Origin: Pseudoduganella rivuli
GTDB lineage: Bacteria > Pseudomonadota > Gammaproteobacteria > Burkholderiales > Burkholderiaceae_D
Direction of reading: 5' to 3'
NCBI RefSeq assembly: GCF_009674485.1
Contig: NZ_WKJJ01000005.1
Location: forward strand, 310,001 to 374,000
DNA: 64,000 bases
Shown: positions 43,398-51,130 of the stretch, one piece after another
Numbering within the stretch: position 1 is the first letter of the stretch
How the letters are laid out: the number at the start of each line of letters is the position of its first letter
Notes under the pieces: model-generated
What the model was told of the DNA's origin: nothing
Seen by the model: only the letters and a program-made list of their open reading frames with translations
The model's database searches: none
Program-made: the position numbers and the translations under genes

Positions 43398-45074
43398 ATG
43401 AAGATTTTGCTCCGCCTCTTGCTGGCCATGTTGCTGGCCAGCGCCTTGCAACCGGTATCCGCGGGCCAGCCAGTGGTCAGCGGGGCCGATGTCATGCCCA
43501 GGGGCGGCGCCATCTATCAGGCGGCCGATACGGCCTTTCCTTCCAGCGCAGCCGATATCGGGCGCTGGCGGCTTTCCCTGTCCCCGGCCAGTAAAGTCAG
43601 CATGTTCGGCGGCGCCTACTGGCTGGTGGCGCAAGTCCGCAACGACACGGACGTCGCGGACTGGGTGCTGGTGCCGGGCAGCGTGATGATCGAACGCGCC
43701 GATGTGCGGATCTATGCCAGCGACGGCACGGTCCAGCAATTTTCCGGCGGCTACCGCGCCGACTACCAGTATCCCTTGCATTACGGCCAGCGCATCCGGC
43801 TGGCGCCGGGCGCCAGCGCCGTCATCGTGGTGCACACGGACAGCCCGTTTTACCGTGCGCCGCCCGCCGTGCGCCTGTTTACCGAACCCGAATACCGCCA
43901 CCTGGTGTCCGTGGAAAACATGCTGGCCCTCGGCGCACTGGGCGCATTGGCCGCGCTGGCGCTGTTCAACCTGTTCGTGCACCTGATGAAGCCAGACCGC
44001 GCAACGTTGTTCTATGCGCTGTACCTGCTGCTGTACATGGTGGCATGGGCGCAGGAATTTCTTCTGCCGGCGCAGATACTGGGCTGGCACGATATGCGCT
44101 GGCTGTACGTGCCATTCTTCCTGCTGCCGATTCCCAACACGGTGTTCTATGTCGAGTTCCTGCAACTGCACCGGCATTTCCCGCTGCTGGCCCGTATCAG
44201 CCGCATCAACTATGTGTTGCCGCTGCTGCTGATGCCTTGCGTGTTGCTGGCGCTGCCGTATGCGCCATTTCTCGCCACCCTGGCCATCAGCGTCTGGCTG
44301 ACGATTGCGCTGGTCAGCGGCATTGCCTGCCTGCGCGCGGGGAACCGGCAGGCGCGCTATTTCGTGCTGGCGTTTGTTGCGCTGCTGCTGCCCGCGTGCC
44401 TGATTTTGCCCAGCAATTTCGGGCTGGTGCCGCCGCCCGTCAATAATCCGGAATTGCTGACCCTGTTGGGCGGCACGCTGGACGCGGTGCTGCTGGCGTT
44501 TGCACTGGCCCACAAGCTGCGCCAGCTGGCGGTGGAAAAGGATGAAGCGCTGCAGCGGCTGAACCAGTCCATCGTGCAGGCGCAGACCGATCACCTGACG
44601 GGTATCTTCAATCGGCACGCATTCGATGAACAGCTGGCGCACCGCTTCGATGCGCAGCGCCATGAGCTGGCGGTATTGCTGATCGACCTCGATGGGTTAA
44701 AGGCCGTCAACGACCGTTACGGCCATACGCGGGGCGACGCCTTGCTGCGCGCCTTTGCGCAAGGCCTGGTACAACTGGTGGGGAGCGGCGTGCCGGTATT
44801 CCGCCTGGGCGGCGACGAATTCACGGTACTGGCGCGCAAGGACGACGTGGCGGGCTTGCTGGAAGCGCTGCAGCAGGTGGAACAGTCGTTGCGCGCCGAA
44901 GGATTCCCGCACGCCGGCGCCAGCGTGGGCTGGGCGGCGGCGACGGAAGCGGCATCGCGGGAAGCCATGGTGGCGCTGGCCGACCAGCGCATGTATGAAC
45001 ACAAGACATCGCGGCGCCGCGCCCGTGCCGAAGATGCGCAGCAGGCGGGGGCGGTCGGCATGGTTGCCCGGTAA
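43398..45074 (+). CDS. Membrane-bound diguanylate cyclase (7TM-DISM + GGDEF)
   Basis: A 558-residue signalling protein with a signal peptide, a periplasmic 7TMR-DISM extracellular domain (about 25-170), seven membrane spans (about 175-375), a short coiled linker and a C-terminal GGDEF domain. The intact active site RLGGDEFTVLA has GGDEF at residues 471-475, so c-di-GMP synthesis is expected. The periplasmic domain is the type that binds carbohydrates or other ligands. It has its own upstream region and is not obviously part of the steroid operons, though it lies between two of them. Confidence 0.85.
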   Translation: MKILLRLLLAMLLASALQPVSAGQPVVSGADVMPRGGAIYQAADTAFPSSAADIGRWRLSLSPASKVSMFGGAYWLVAQVRNDTDVADWVLVPGSVMIERADVRIYASDGTVQQFSGGYRADYQYPLHYGQRIRLAPGASAVIVVHTDSPFYRAPPAVRLFTEPEYRHLVSVENMLALGALGALAALALFNLFVHLMKPDRATLFYALYLLLYMVAWAQEFLLPAQILGWHDMRWLYVPFFLLPIPNTVFYVEFLQLHRHFPLLARISRINYVLPLLLMPCVLLALPYAPFLATLAISVWLTIALVSGIACLRAGNRQARYFVLAFVALLLPACLILPSNFGLVPPPVNNPELLTLLGGTLDAVLLAFALAHKLRQLAVEKDEALQRLNQSIVQAQTDHLTGIFNRHAFDEQLAHRFDAQRHELAVLLIDLDGLKAVNDRYGHTRGDALLRAFAQGLVQLVGSGVPVFRLGGDEFTVLARKDDVAGLLEALQQVEQSLRAEGFPHAGASVGWAAATEAASREAMVALADQRMYEHKTSRRRARAEDAQQAGAVGMVAR

Positions 45075-45076
45075 AG

Positions 45077-45934
45077 TTACTCGACGATGGCCGGATGGGC
45101 CTGTACTGGTCCGCCCAGCATGGCGCGGTGTGATGGCGGTTGCTTGCCATCCAAGTCGCGGATGCCATACTCCTCGGCCAGTTCCGCGCCGATCAGCACC
45201 TGGCCGGATTTCTCCATCCTGTGCGGATCGCCGTGCAGCTTTGCTATCACCATGCCGGTGAACTGCGGGGTTTCCGCCAGCGGTTCGAATGCCGCATATT
45301 TTTCCGGCTCGCGCTCCCAGACGGCTTTTGTGCGTTCCGTCTTCAAGGGCCCCATCCACAGCGACACGCACGCCACGCCATGCGGGCGCAAGTCCACCGC
45401 CATGTCCTTGGCAAACTTGTCGATGCCGCATTTCTGCGCGCCATAGGCGGGACCGTGCATGTAGCAACTGGCGCCAAAGGACGACGTGAAGACGATCAAG
45501 CCGTTTCCCGAGGCAATCAGCAGCGGCGCCGCGTAGTGGCTGGCCACGTAGCCGGAGCGCAGGCCCACGTCGAGGATATCGACCAGCGCCAGCGGCTTTT
45601 CCCAGAACGGCCCCTTGTCGATCAGGCGGTCGTGCAGGAAGGTGGCGTTATTGACGAGGATATCGAGCTTGCCCTGTTCGCGCCGCACACGTTCGAACAG
45701 GGCCGCGACCTGTGCGTCGTCCGCGTGGTCGCAGGCGACAGCAATGCCGGCGCCGCCGGCCGCCGTGATGTCCTTCGCCGTGGCGTGGATGGTGCCGGGC
45801 AGGGCCGCGTCGCCTTCCTGCTGCGAACGGCCCGTCACGTAGACGATGGCGCCCTGGGCCGCGAGCGCCAGCGCGATGCCCTTGCCGGCGCCGCGCGACG
45901 CGCCCGTGACGACCGCGATCAATGGTTGTGTCAT
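45077..45934 (-). CDS. Short-chain dehydrogenase/reductase (DHRS1-like)
   Basis: A 285-residue SDR with TGASRGAGKGIALALA, NNATF and catalytic YGAQKCGIDKFAKDMA. The long C-terminal tail (about 40 residues beyond the core) is typical of the DHRS1-like branch. ATG 45934 has a strong AAAGGAGG; the longer in-frame frame overlaps the preceding gene. It is the last gene of the minus-strand operon from 48997. DHRS1-type enzymes reduce steroids among other ketones; the substrate here is unknown. Confidence 0.72.
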   Translation of the reverse strand: MTQPLIAVVTGASRGAGKGIALALAAQGAIVYVTGRSQQEGDAALPGTIHATAKDITAAGGAGIAVACDHADDAQVAALFERVRREQGKLDILVNNATFLHDRLIDKGPFWEKPLALVDILDVGLRSGYVASHYAAPLLIASGNGLIVFTSSFGASCYMHGPAYGAQKCGIDKFAKDMAVDLRPHGVACVSLWMGPLKTERTKAVWEREPEKYAAFEPLAETPQFTGMVIAKLHGDPHRMEKSGQVLIGAELAEEYGIRDLDGKQPPSHRAMLGGPVQAHPAIVE

Positions 45935-45944
45935 GTGGCCTCCT

Positions 45945-46709
45945 TTACATGCGTTGCGACGACAGGTTGCCGCCATCGACGACGATTTCCGCCGCCGTGA
46001 TGTAGCTGGCTTCATCGGACAGCAGGAAGCGCGCCACCTTGCCCACTTCTTCCGGTTTGCCCAGCCGCGACAACAGGATGCGGCGTTCGAAGGCGCCGGG
46101 CGGCAATTGGTCGACCACCGGCTTGATCATCGGCGTCAGGATCTGGCCCGGTGAAATGCTGTTGATGCGGATGCCGTCGCGTCCCAGCGCATCGGCCAGC
46201 GAACGCACCAGCGACAGCATGCCGCCTTTCGATGCGCTGTAGATCGGATTGACCGCGTTGCCCAAGGTCGCGTTGATCGACGCGATGCCGACAATCGCGG
46301 AACCGGGATTGGCCCTGAAATCCGCATGCAGTGCGCGCACCAGCAATGCCAGCGGGCGCAGGTTGACGTTCATGACCTTGTCCCAGTTGTCCGGCGTCAG
46401 GCCGTCGATGGAACCCATGTCGACCATGCCGGCGGCATGAACCAGGCCACCGATGGCGGGCAGCGCGGCGCGCGTGGCGTCCAGCGCGGCAGGCAGCGCC
46501 GCCGCATCGGACAAATCGATGCCGACGCCGATGGCCCTGACGTGGTGGTCGCGTTCAATGGCGGCCGCCTGTTCGATGGCGGCGCCGCCGTTGATATCCC
46601 ACAGGGCCACGGGACGGCCGGCCAGCGCCAGCGCCTGCGCGCAGGCCAGGCCGATACCGGAAGCGCCGCCCGTGACGATGACGGCGGTGGAAGGGGATGA
46701 CAGTTGCAT
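45945..46709 (-). CDS. Short-chain dehydrogenase/reductase
   Basis: A 254-residue classical SDR with TGGASGIGLACAQALA, an NAD-binding Asp in LWDIN and catalytic YSASKGG. It lies between hsdA (9 bases) and the DHRS1-like SDR (10 bases) in the same operon. A hydroxysteroid dehydrogenase role, complementary in position or stereochemistry to HsdA, is likely from context but not decided by sequence. Confidence 0.7.
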   Translation of the reverse strand: MQLSSPSTAVIVTGGASGIGLACAQALALAGRPVALWDINGGAAIEQAAAIERDHHVRAIGVGIDLSDAAALPAALDATRAALPAIGGLVHAAGMVDMGSIDGLTPDNWDKVMNVNLRPLALLVRALHADFRANPGSAIVGIASINATLGNAVNPIYSASKGGMLSLVRSLADALGRDGIRINSISPGQILTPMIKPVVDQLPPGAFERRILLSRLGKPEEVGKVARFLLSDEASYITAAEIVVDGGNLSSQRM

Positions 46710-46718
46710 GGGAACTCC

Positions 46719-47513
46719 TTAGAAGTGTTGGGGACGCATGGCGGCATCGATGCCGCCATCGGCAAACAGCACGCTGCCGTGGATGAATGGGGCGCTGTCA
46801 CCCGCGACGAAGCCGATCAGCGCGGCGATGTCGGCAGGTTCCGCTCGGGCGCGCGTGCTGAGCGGCGCGACAAAGTTGCGGATGCCCTCGCCATAACGGG
46901 CGTCGGCCAGTCCCGCTTCCAGCAGCGGAGTTTGCACGGCGCCCGGCGCCACGGCATTCAGGCGCACGCCGGCCTGGCCCCAGCTGGCCGCGCGCTGGCG
47001 CACGGCGCAGGCCACGGCGTTTTTCGAGCTAGCATAAGCGATAAAACCTGCCTGCGGCGCCAGGTCGGGCGGCAGCGCCGCCAGCATGGCCTGCACCGCT
47101 GCTTCATCGTTGTCCAGGTAGGCCTGGCGCAGCGGGTTGCCATCCCATGCCTGCAACGTGGCGGAACTGGACGAGACGACGACGGCGCTGGCGCGGCACC
47201 CGGCCTGCAGGGCGCCGAACAAGCCATCGAGCAGCGCCGTCACGCCGAAGTAGTTGACGGCGGCAATGCTTGCGACGGGTTCGGCCTGCGGGCCCAGGCC
47301 CGCGCAGCACACCAGCGTGTCGATGCGATTTTCGGAAAGGCACAGCGCCGCTTCCACGGCGTAGGCGCGGCCGGCGGCGGTGGACAGGTCGGCGCAGATA
47401 TCGCTGTGGCGCAAGTCGATGCCGATCACGCGCATGCCGGCATGGCGCAGTTGCTCGCAGACCGCGGCGCCGATGCCGGATGCGGCGCCGGTGACGATGG
47501 CGGTTTTTTTCAT
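46719..47513 (-). CDS. hsdA: 3alpha-hydroxysteroid dehydrogenase/carbonyl reductase
   Basis: A 264-residue SDR that matches Comamonas testosteroni HsdA along its length as I recall it: TGAASGIGAAV, GIDLRHSDICADLSTAAGR, CCAGLGPQ, SVNYFG-like AVNYFG, and a C-terminal GGIDAAMRP. The catalytic site is Tyr160/Lys164 (YASSKNA). The insertion around residues 120-155 before the active site is a feature of this enzyme group. It reversibly oxidises 3alpha-hydroxysteroids such as androsterone and bile acids. ATG 47513 follows AAGGAG, 11 bases after the monooxygenase stop. Confidence 0.85.
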   Translation of the reverse strand: MKKTAIVTGAASGIGAAVCEQLRHAGMRVIGIDLRHSDICADLSTAAGRAYAVEAALCLSENRIDTLVCCAGLGPQAEPVASIAAVNYFGVTALLDGLFGALQAGCRASAVVVSSSSATLQAWDGNPLRQAYLDNDEAAVQAMLAALPPDLAPQAGFIAYASSKNAVACAVRQRAASWGQAGVRLNAVAPGAVQTPLLEAGLADARYGEGIRNFVAPLSTRARAEPADIAALIGFVAGDSAPFIHGSVLFADGGIDAAMRPQHF

Positions 47514-47524
47514 GGCCGCGCTCC

Positions 47525-48997
47525 TTATGCCCGCAACGTATAGTGTTCCAATTGCGGCGCCGTCATCGCGTCGCGGAAGCGCTGTTGCGACCATGGCCAG
47601 GTGGCGGGCACGCCTTCGGCATCCAGGTACCAGCTGTTGCAGCCGGAACCGAACACGGTTTTCTTTGCCGCTTCGATGCGGGCCGTGTCGTAATCGTCCA
47701 GCGCGGCTTGCGTCGCTTCGACTTCGTTGCAGACACCGTTGCGCACCAGGTCCATCAGTTGCGACACGTATTGCCACTGCTGTTCCGCGATATCGATCAG
47801 CGAGAAGTTGCCGACCGGGCCGGTCGGGCCGTTGAGCATGAAGAAGTTCGGGAATGCGGGAATCGCCACCGCCAGGTAGGCGCGGGGACGCCTGGCCCAG
47901 ACGTCATTGAGCTTGACGCCATCGCGGCCCACGACATTCATCGGGCGCATGAACTGGTCGGCCTTGAACCCGGTGGCCAGCACCAGCACGTCCAGCTCGT
48001 GCAGTTTGCCGTCGCGGGTGCGGATGCCTTTGGCTTCCACGCATTCGATCCCGTCGGTGACCAGCGCCGCATCGGGATGCTGGATCGCCGTGTAGTAATC
48101 GGGCGAATAAATCAGGCGTTTGCAGGCCACGCGGTAATCGGGTTGCAGTTTGGCGCGCAGGCTCGGGTCCGGGACGCTGCGTTCCAGGTGGCCCAGCGCG
48201 ATGGCTTCGATTTCCTTGATTTCCGGCGATTCCGCGTCGAGGATGGCGTTGGTGAAACGCTCGACGTTGGACATGTACGTCGGGTCGTAGCGCAGCGAAT
48301 TGAGCAGCGCGCGGTCGGCGCGGAACGCGGCTTTCTGTTCGTCCGTGAAATACGGGTTTTCAACCGGGAAGATCCACTGCGCGGTACGCTGGAAGTGCGA
48401 TACTTTGGCGGCCCGTCCCGCCAGCGCGGAGACGATTTGCACGCCCGTGGAGCCATTGCCGACCACGCCGACTTTCGCGCCATCGAGCGGTACGCCGTGG
48501 TCCCAGCGCGAGCTGTGGAAGGCCTTGCCTTCGAACGACGCCAGGCCCTTGATGTCCGGCAGGCTGGGGTGATGCAGCACACCGGTGGCGGCGATCACGA
48601 TATCGGCCGTGTCGCGCAGACCGCTTTTCATCGTGAGATTCCAGCGGCCATCGTGAAATTCGCAGCCGACGATTTCTTCGTTGAAGCGGATCATGTCGCC
48701 GATGCCGTATTTTTCCACCGTACGTTCGAAGTACGCCTGCACTTCGGCGCCGGGCGGCAGCACGCGGCTCCAGTCGGGGTTGGGTTCGAACGAATACGTG
48801 TAGGCGTGGGACGGCACGTCGCACGTCAGGCCGGGGTACGTGTTTTCGCGCCACGTGCCGCCGACGCGGGCGGCTTTTTCATAAATCGCCACACTGGTGT
48901 AGCCCGCCTCGCGCAGCTTGATGCCGGCCAGGATGCCGGCCATGCCGGCGCCCATCACTACCACGCGCACATTGCGCTGTTTCGTTTGCTGATTCAT
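47525..48997 (-). CDS. Baeyer-Villiger-type flavin monooxygenase
   Basis: A 490-residue class B flavoprotein monooxygenase. It has an N-terminal FAD motif (GAGMAGILAG), the GGTWREN region, the Baeyer-Villiger fingerprint FEGKAFHSSRWD at about residue 165, and a NADPH-binding GNGSTGVQI just after. Such enzymes insert oxygen next to a ketone to form an ester or lactone. It heads the operon with hsdA and two SDRs, so a keto-steroid is a plausible substrate, for example at C17 or C20. The 9,10-seco pathway needs no such step, so the role is open. Confidence 0.82.
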   Translation of the reverse strand: MNQQTKQRNVRVVVMGAGMAGILAGIKLREAGYTSVAIYEKAARVGGTWRENTYPGLTCDVPSHAYTYSFEPNPDWSRVLPPGAEVQAYFERTVEKYGIGDMIRFNEEIVGCEFHDGRWNLTMKSGLRDTADIVIAATGVLHHPSLPDIKGLASFEGKAFHSSRWDHGVPLDGAKVGVVGNGSTGVQIVSALAGRAAKVSHFQRTAQWIFPVENPYFTDEQKAAFRADRALLNSLRYDPTYMSNVERFTNAILDAESPEIKEIEAIALGHLERSVPDPSLRAKLQPDYRVACKRLIYSPDYYTAIQHPDAALVTDGIECVEAKGIRTRDGKLHELDVLVLATGFKADQFMRPMNVVGRDGVKLNDVWARRPRAYLAVAIPAFPNFFMLNGPTGPVGNFSLIDIAEQQWQYVSQLMDLVRNGVCNEVEATQAALDDYDTARIEAAKKTVFGSGCNSWYLDAEGVPATWPWSQQRFRDAMTAPQLEHYTLRA

Positions 48998-49055
48998 TGG
49001 AACCTCTGGATTGGGTTGTCTGTAGCGCTAGGCTATGCCAGCTGCCTTGCCGGGA

Positions 49056-49075
49056 CTACATCCATTTGGACTAGT
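49056..49075 (-). promoter_or_regulatory. Possible steroid-regulon operator, copy 9 (monooxygenase-hsdA operon)
   Basis: Read toward the monooxygenase: ACTAGTC-N6-GATGTAG. The distal arm equals that of copy 7; the proximal arm matches GACGATG at only 4 of 7 positions. TAGCCT (complement of 49030-49035) lies exactly 33 bases from the centre, which supports it. Confidence 0.4.
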
Positions 49076-49117
49076 CGGCGTTGTCACTGGCGCTTGCGCT
49101 GGTGGCTGCGCACGCAT

Positions 49118-49149
49118 GGCGGCTTGATGAAACCAATCCGCCCTACGGG
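49118..49149 (-). repeat. REP-like element, degenerate copy 5
   Basis: GGCGGCTTGATGAAACC then AATCCGCCCTACGGG. The outer GGCGG/CCGCC and the CTACGG tail are kept; the inner stem has decayed. It lies between the SDR at 49222-50025 and the monooxygenase promoter. Confidence 0.6.
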
Positions 49150-49221
49150 TTTGAATGCGTTGGTACGAAATGCGTTGGATGAATGACGTTGGCGCGAAAT
49201 ACGTAGGGCATGCCATGCCGT

Positions 49222-50025
49222 TTACGCCTGCACGCCTTGCAGCAAGCTGTGGCGCTGTCGCAGCGCTTCCTTCAGCATTGCCTCATGGGGAAAGATCCAG
49301 AATTGCTTCAGGTCGACGCCGGCCAGCACGATCGCGGCCAGTGCGGCCGGCGCCATCCCCTCGGCAATCACGCCCCGCAGGTAGGTGTTGACCCCGTCGA
49401 CAGCGGCATCCCCGGTTGGCGCGCCGATATGGCGGCTGATCCCCGTGTCGACGGGACCCGGCAGCGCCACCGATACGTGCAGCGGCATATCCAATGCCTG
49501 GAATTCCTGTTGCAGGGTTTCGCTGTACGCCACCAGCGCGTGCTTGGATACTGTGTACGGCGCCAGCCACGGCGCCGGCAGCATGCCCGCCAGCGATGCG
49601 ATATTGACGATATGCCCGCTGCCCTGGGCCGCCATGCGGGGCACAAAGGCGCGCGTGGCGCGCACCACGCTCCAGAAATTCACGTCCATCAGGCGCGCCC
49701 ACTGCTGTTCGTCGAATTCCCAGCTGCGGCCGCTGGCCAGCAGACCTGCACAGTTGAACAGCCAGTCGACCCGGCCAAACGCTTCAAACGCGCTGCCGGC
49801 CAGGCCCGCCACCTGGCCCGGCTGGCTCAGGTCGGCCACGATGGGCAGCACGCGGACGTCCGGCGCCGCTTCGCCGAGATGGCGGGCGGTGGCGTGCAGG
49901 GCGGCGCTGTCGATATCGACCAGCATCAGGTTGGCGCCGCGCGCGGCCAGCGCGGCGGAAATGGCGCGGCCGATGCCGCTGGCGGCGCCGGTGACGACGG
50001 CGCAAGGAGTAGGGGGGAGTTGCAT
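49222..50025 (-). CDS. Short-chain dehydrogenase/reductase
   Basis: A 267-residue SDR with TGAASGIGRAISAALA, NCAGL and catalytic YTVSKHALVAYSE. The segment HVSVALPGPVDTGISRHI and a helical C-terminal extension suit the retinol/steroid dehydrogenase-like branch. Operator copy 8 lies 60 bases upstream, placing it in the regulon. The exact hydroxyl it acts on is unknown. Confidence 0.72.
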   Translation of the reverse strand: MQLPPTPCAVVTGAASGIGRAISAALAARGANLMLVDIDSAALHATARHLGEAAPDVRVLPIVADLSQPGQVAGLAGSAFEAFGRVDWLFNCAGLLASGRSWEFDEQQWARLMDVNFWSVVRATRAFVPRMAAQGSGHIVNIASLAGMLPAPWLAPYTVSKHALVAYSETLQQEFQALDMPLHVSVALPGPVDTGISRHIGAPTGDAAVDGVNTYLRGVIAEGMAPAALAAIVLAGVDLKQFWIFPHEAMLKEALRQRHSLLQGVQA

Positions 50026-50084
50026 GGCGATCCTGTCGGTTGTGGGGCAATGGCACAGAATGTGCGCCAGTCCCGTCCTCCAGG

Positions 50085-50104
50085 CATCGTCCCTTCAGAC
50101 TAAC
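50085..50104 (-). promoter_or_regulatory. Steroid-regulon dyad operator, copy 8 (SDR 49222-50025)
   Basis: CATCGTC-N6-GACTAAC, nearly identical to copy 6 including the spacer CCTTCA. CACATT (complement of 50059-50064) is exactly 33 bases from the centre toward the gene. This is the rightmost copy found and marks the edge of the regulon. Confidence 0.65.
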
Positions 50105-50108
50105 CGTG

Positions 50109-50474
50109 TCAGGACATCCGCCCGAAGGTCAGGAACACCCACGCCACGGCAATCACCACCATTCCCGCCATCGTCATGCACGACCAGGTAAAGAAACACG
50201 CGGAAACCACGGTGGTTTGCAACACACGCTCGAACAGGAATCCCAGTCCGAAGTCAAACGTGGCCAGCACGGTCCAGCGGCGGAAATACAAGGGGAGGTA
50301 GCGGCTCATGTATTTATTGTGCTGCAGCGCCGCGTGCCGCTCGAACAGGTTGCGCGCCGCGCTGACGTCGCGGAACAGCCAGTCGAAAAACATGAACCGG
50401 TATAGCAGCGTGCGGAAAGGCATCAGCGGCTTGGCCGGTTCCCCTTGATCAGGTTGCAATGTTTCCTTGGTCAT
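50109..50474 (-). CDS. Small membrane protein of unknown function
   Basis: A 121-residue protein with a charged, helical N-terminal half (LFERHAALQHNKYMSRYLP) and two C-terminal hydrophobic spans (TTVVSACFFTWSCM and MAGMVVIAVAWVFLTF). No family is recognised. ATG 50474 is preferred over 50498 because GGAGG lies 7 bases upstream. It ends 5 bases before operator copy 8, so that operator overlaps the end of its transcription unit. Confidence 0.55.
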   Translation of the reverse strand: MTKETLQPDQGEPAKPLMPFRTLLYRFMFFDWLFRDVSAARNLFERHAALQHNKYMSRYLPLYFRRWTVLATFDFGLGFLFERVLQTTVVSACFFTWSCMTMAGMVVIAVAWVFLTFGRMS

Positions 50475-50642
50475 GCGCACCTCCGATGATGTCATCATGA
50501 CTGAACTTGCAATCGTGCGCCAGCCTCACCCTGTTGCCTGCCCGCCCTGAGTGTTGCGGATGAGCCAATCCGGTTCTTTCCACCCTGTCATCGAACAACG
50601 CTGGTGGCTGGAAAATGACAAGCCACCACTTTCCGCAGTGAA

Positions 50643-51125
50643 TTATTTCGAACCCTGCACCGCTTGCAGCGGTTGCAGGTTCGACGGACTGCTGGCGACT
50701 TTCATCGATTGCACGGCCAGCAGCTTGCACTGGCCGCCCACGTCGGCATAGGTGCGCATGAACTGGTACTGGTTGGTGCGCCACGTCTTGCCATCCGCAT
50801 TCCACTGCTCGACCGTGGACAATCCCCGCAACACCACCGTCTGCCCCAGCACGTGCGCCTGCACGTTGCTGGTGGTGCGGCTTTTCGGAATGGTGTCGGG
50901 CTTTTTCAGGCGCCCCAGCACGGAAGCCTTGTCTTCGACCTGCGACGCCAGCGTATGCACCCACACGTAATCGTCGGCCAGCCATGCCTGCAAATACGGC
51001 ACATCGCCCGTGCGCAACGCTTCCTCGTACTGGCGGTCGCGTTCGATCAGGCTGTCGACAGGCTGGCAGGCGGCGGCCAGCACCGGCCATGGCAGCAGGG
51101 CAAGCAGGGCGGGCAGTTTTTTCAT
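50643..51125 (-). CDS. DUF4440/NTF2-like exported protein
   Basis: A 160-residue protein with a signal peptide (LPALLALLPWPVLAAAC) and an NTF2-like domain. The ligand-pocket pattern IERDRQYEEALRTGDVPYLQ then WLADDYVWVHT matches DUF4440. It lies 5 bases after the EEP-family gene and is likely co-transcribed with it. Function is unknown. ATG 51125 is preferred; the longer frame overlaps the neighbouring gene. Confidence 0.7.
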   Translation of the reverse strand: MKKLPALLALLPWPVLAAACQPVDSLIERDRQYEEALRTGDVPYLQAWLADDYVWVHTLASQVEDKASVLGRLKKPDTIPKSRTTSNVQAHVLGQTVVLRGLSTVEQWNADGKTWRTNQYQFMRTYADVGGQCKLLAVQSMKVASSPSNLQPLQAVQGSK

Positions 51126-51130
51126 GGCGC

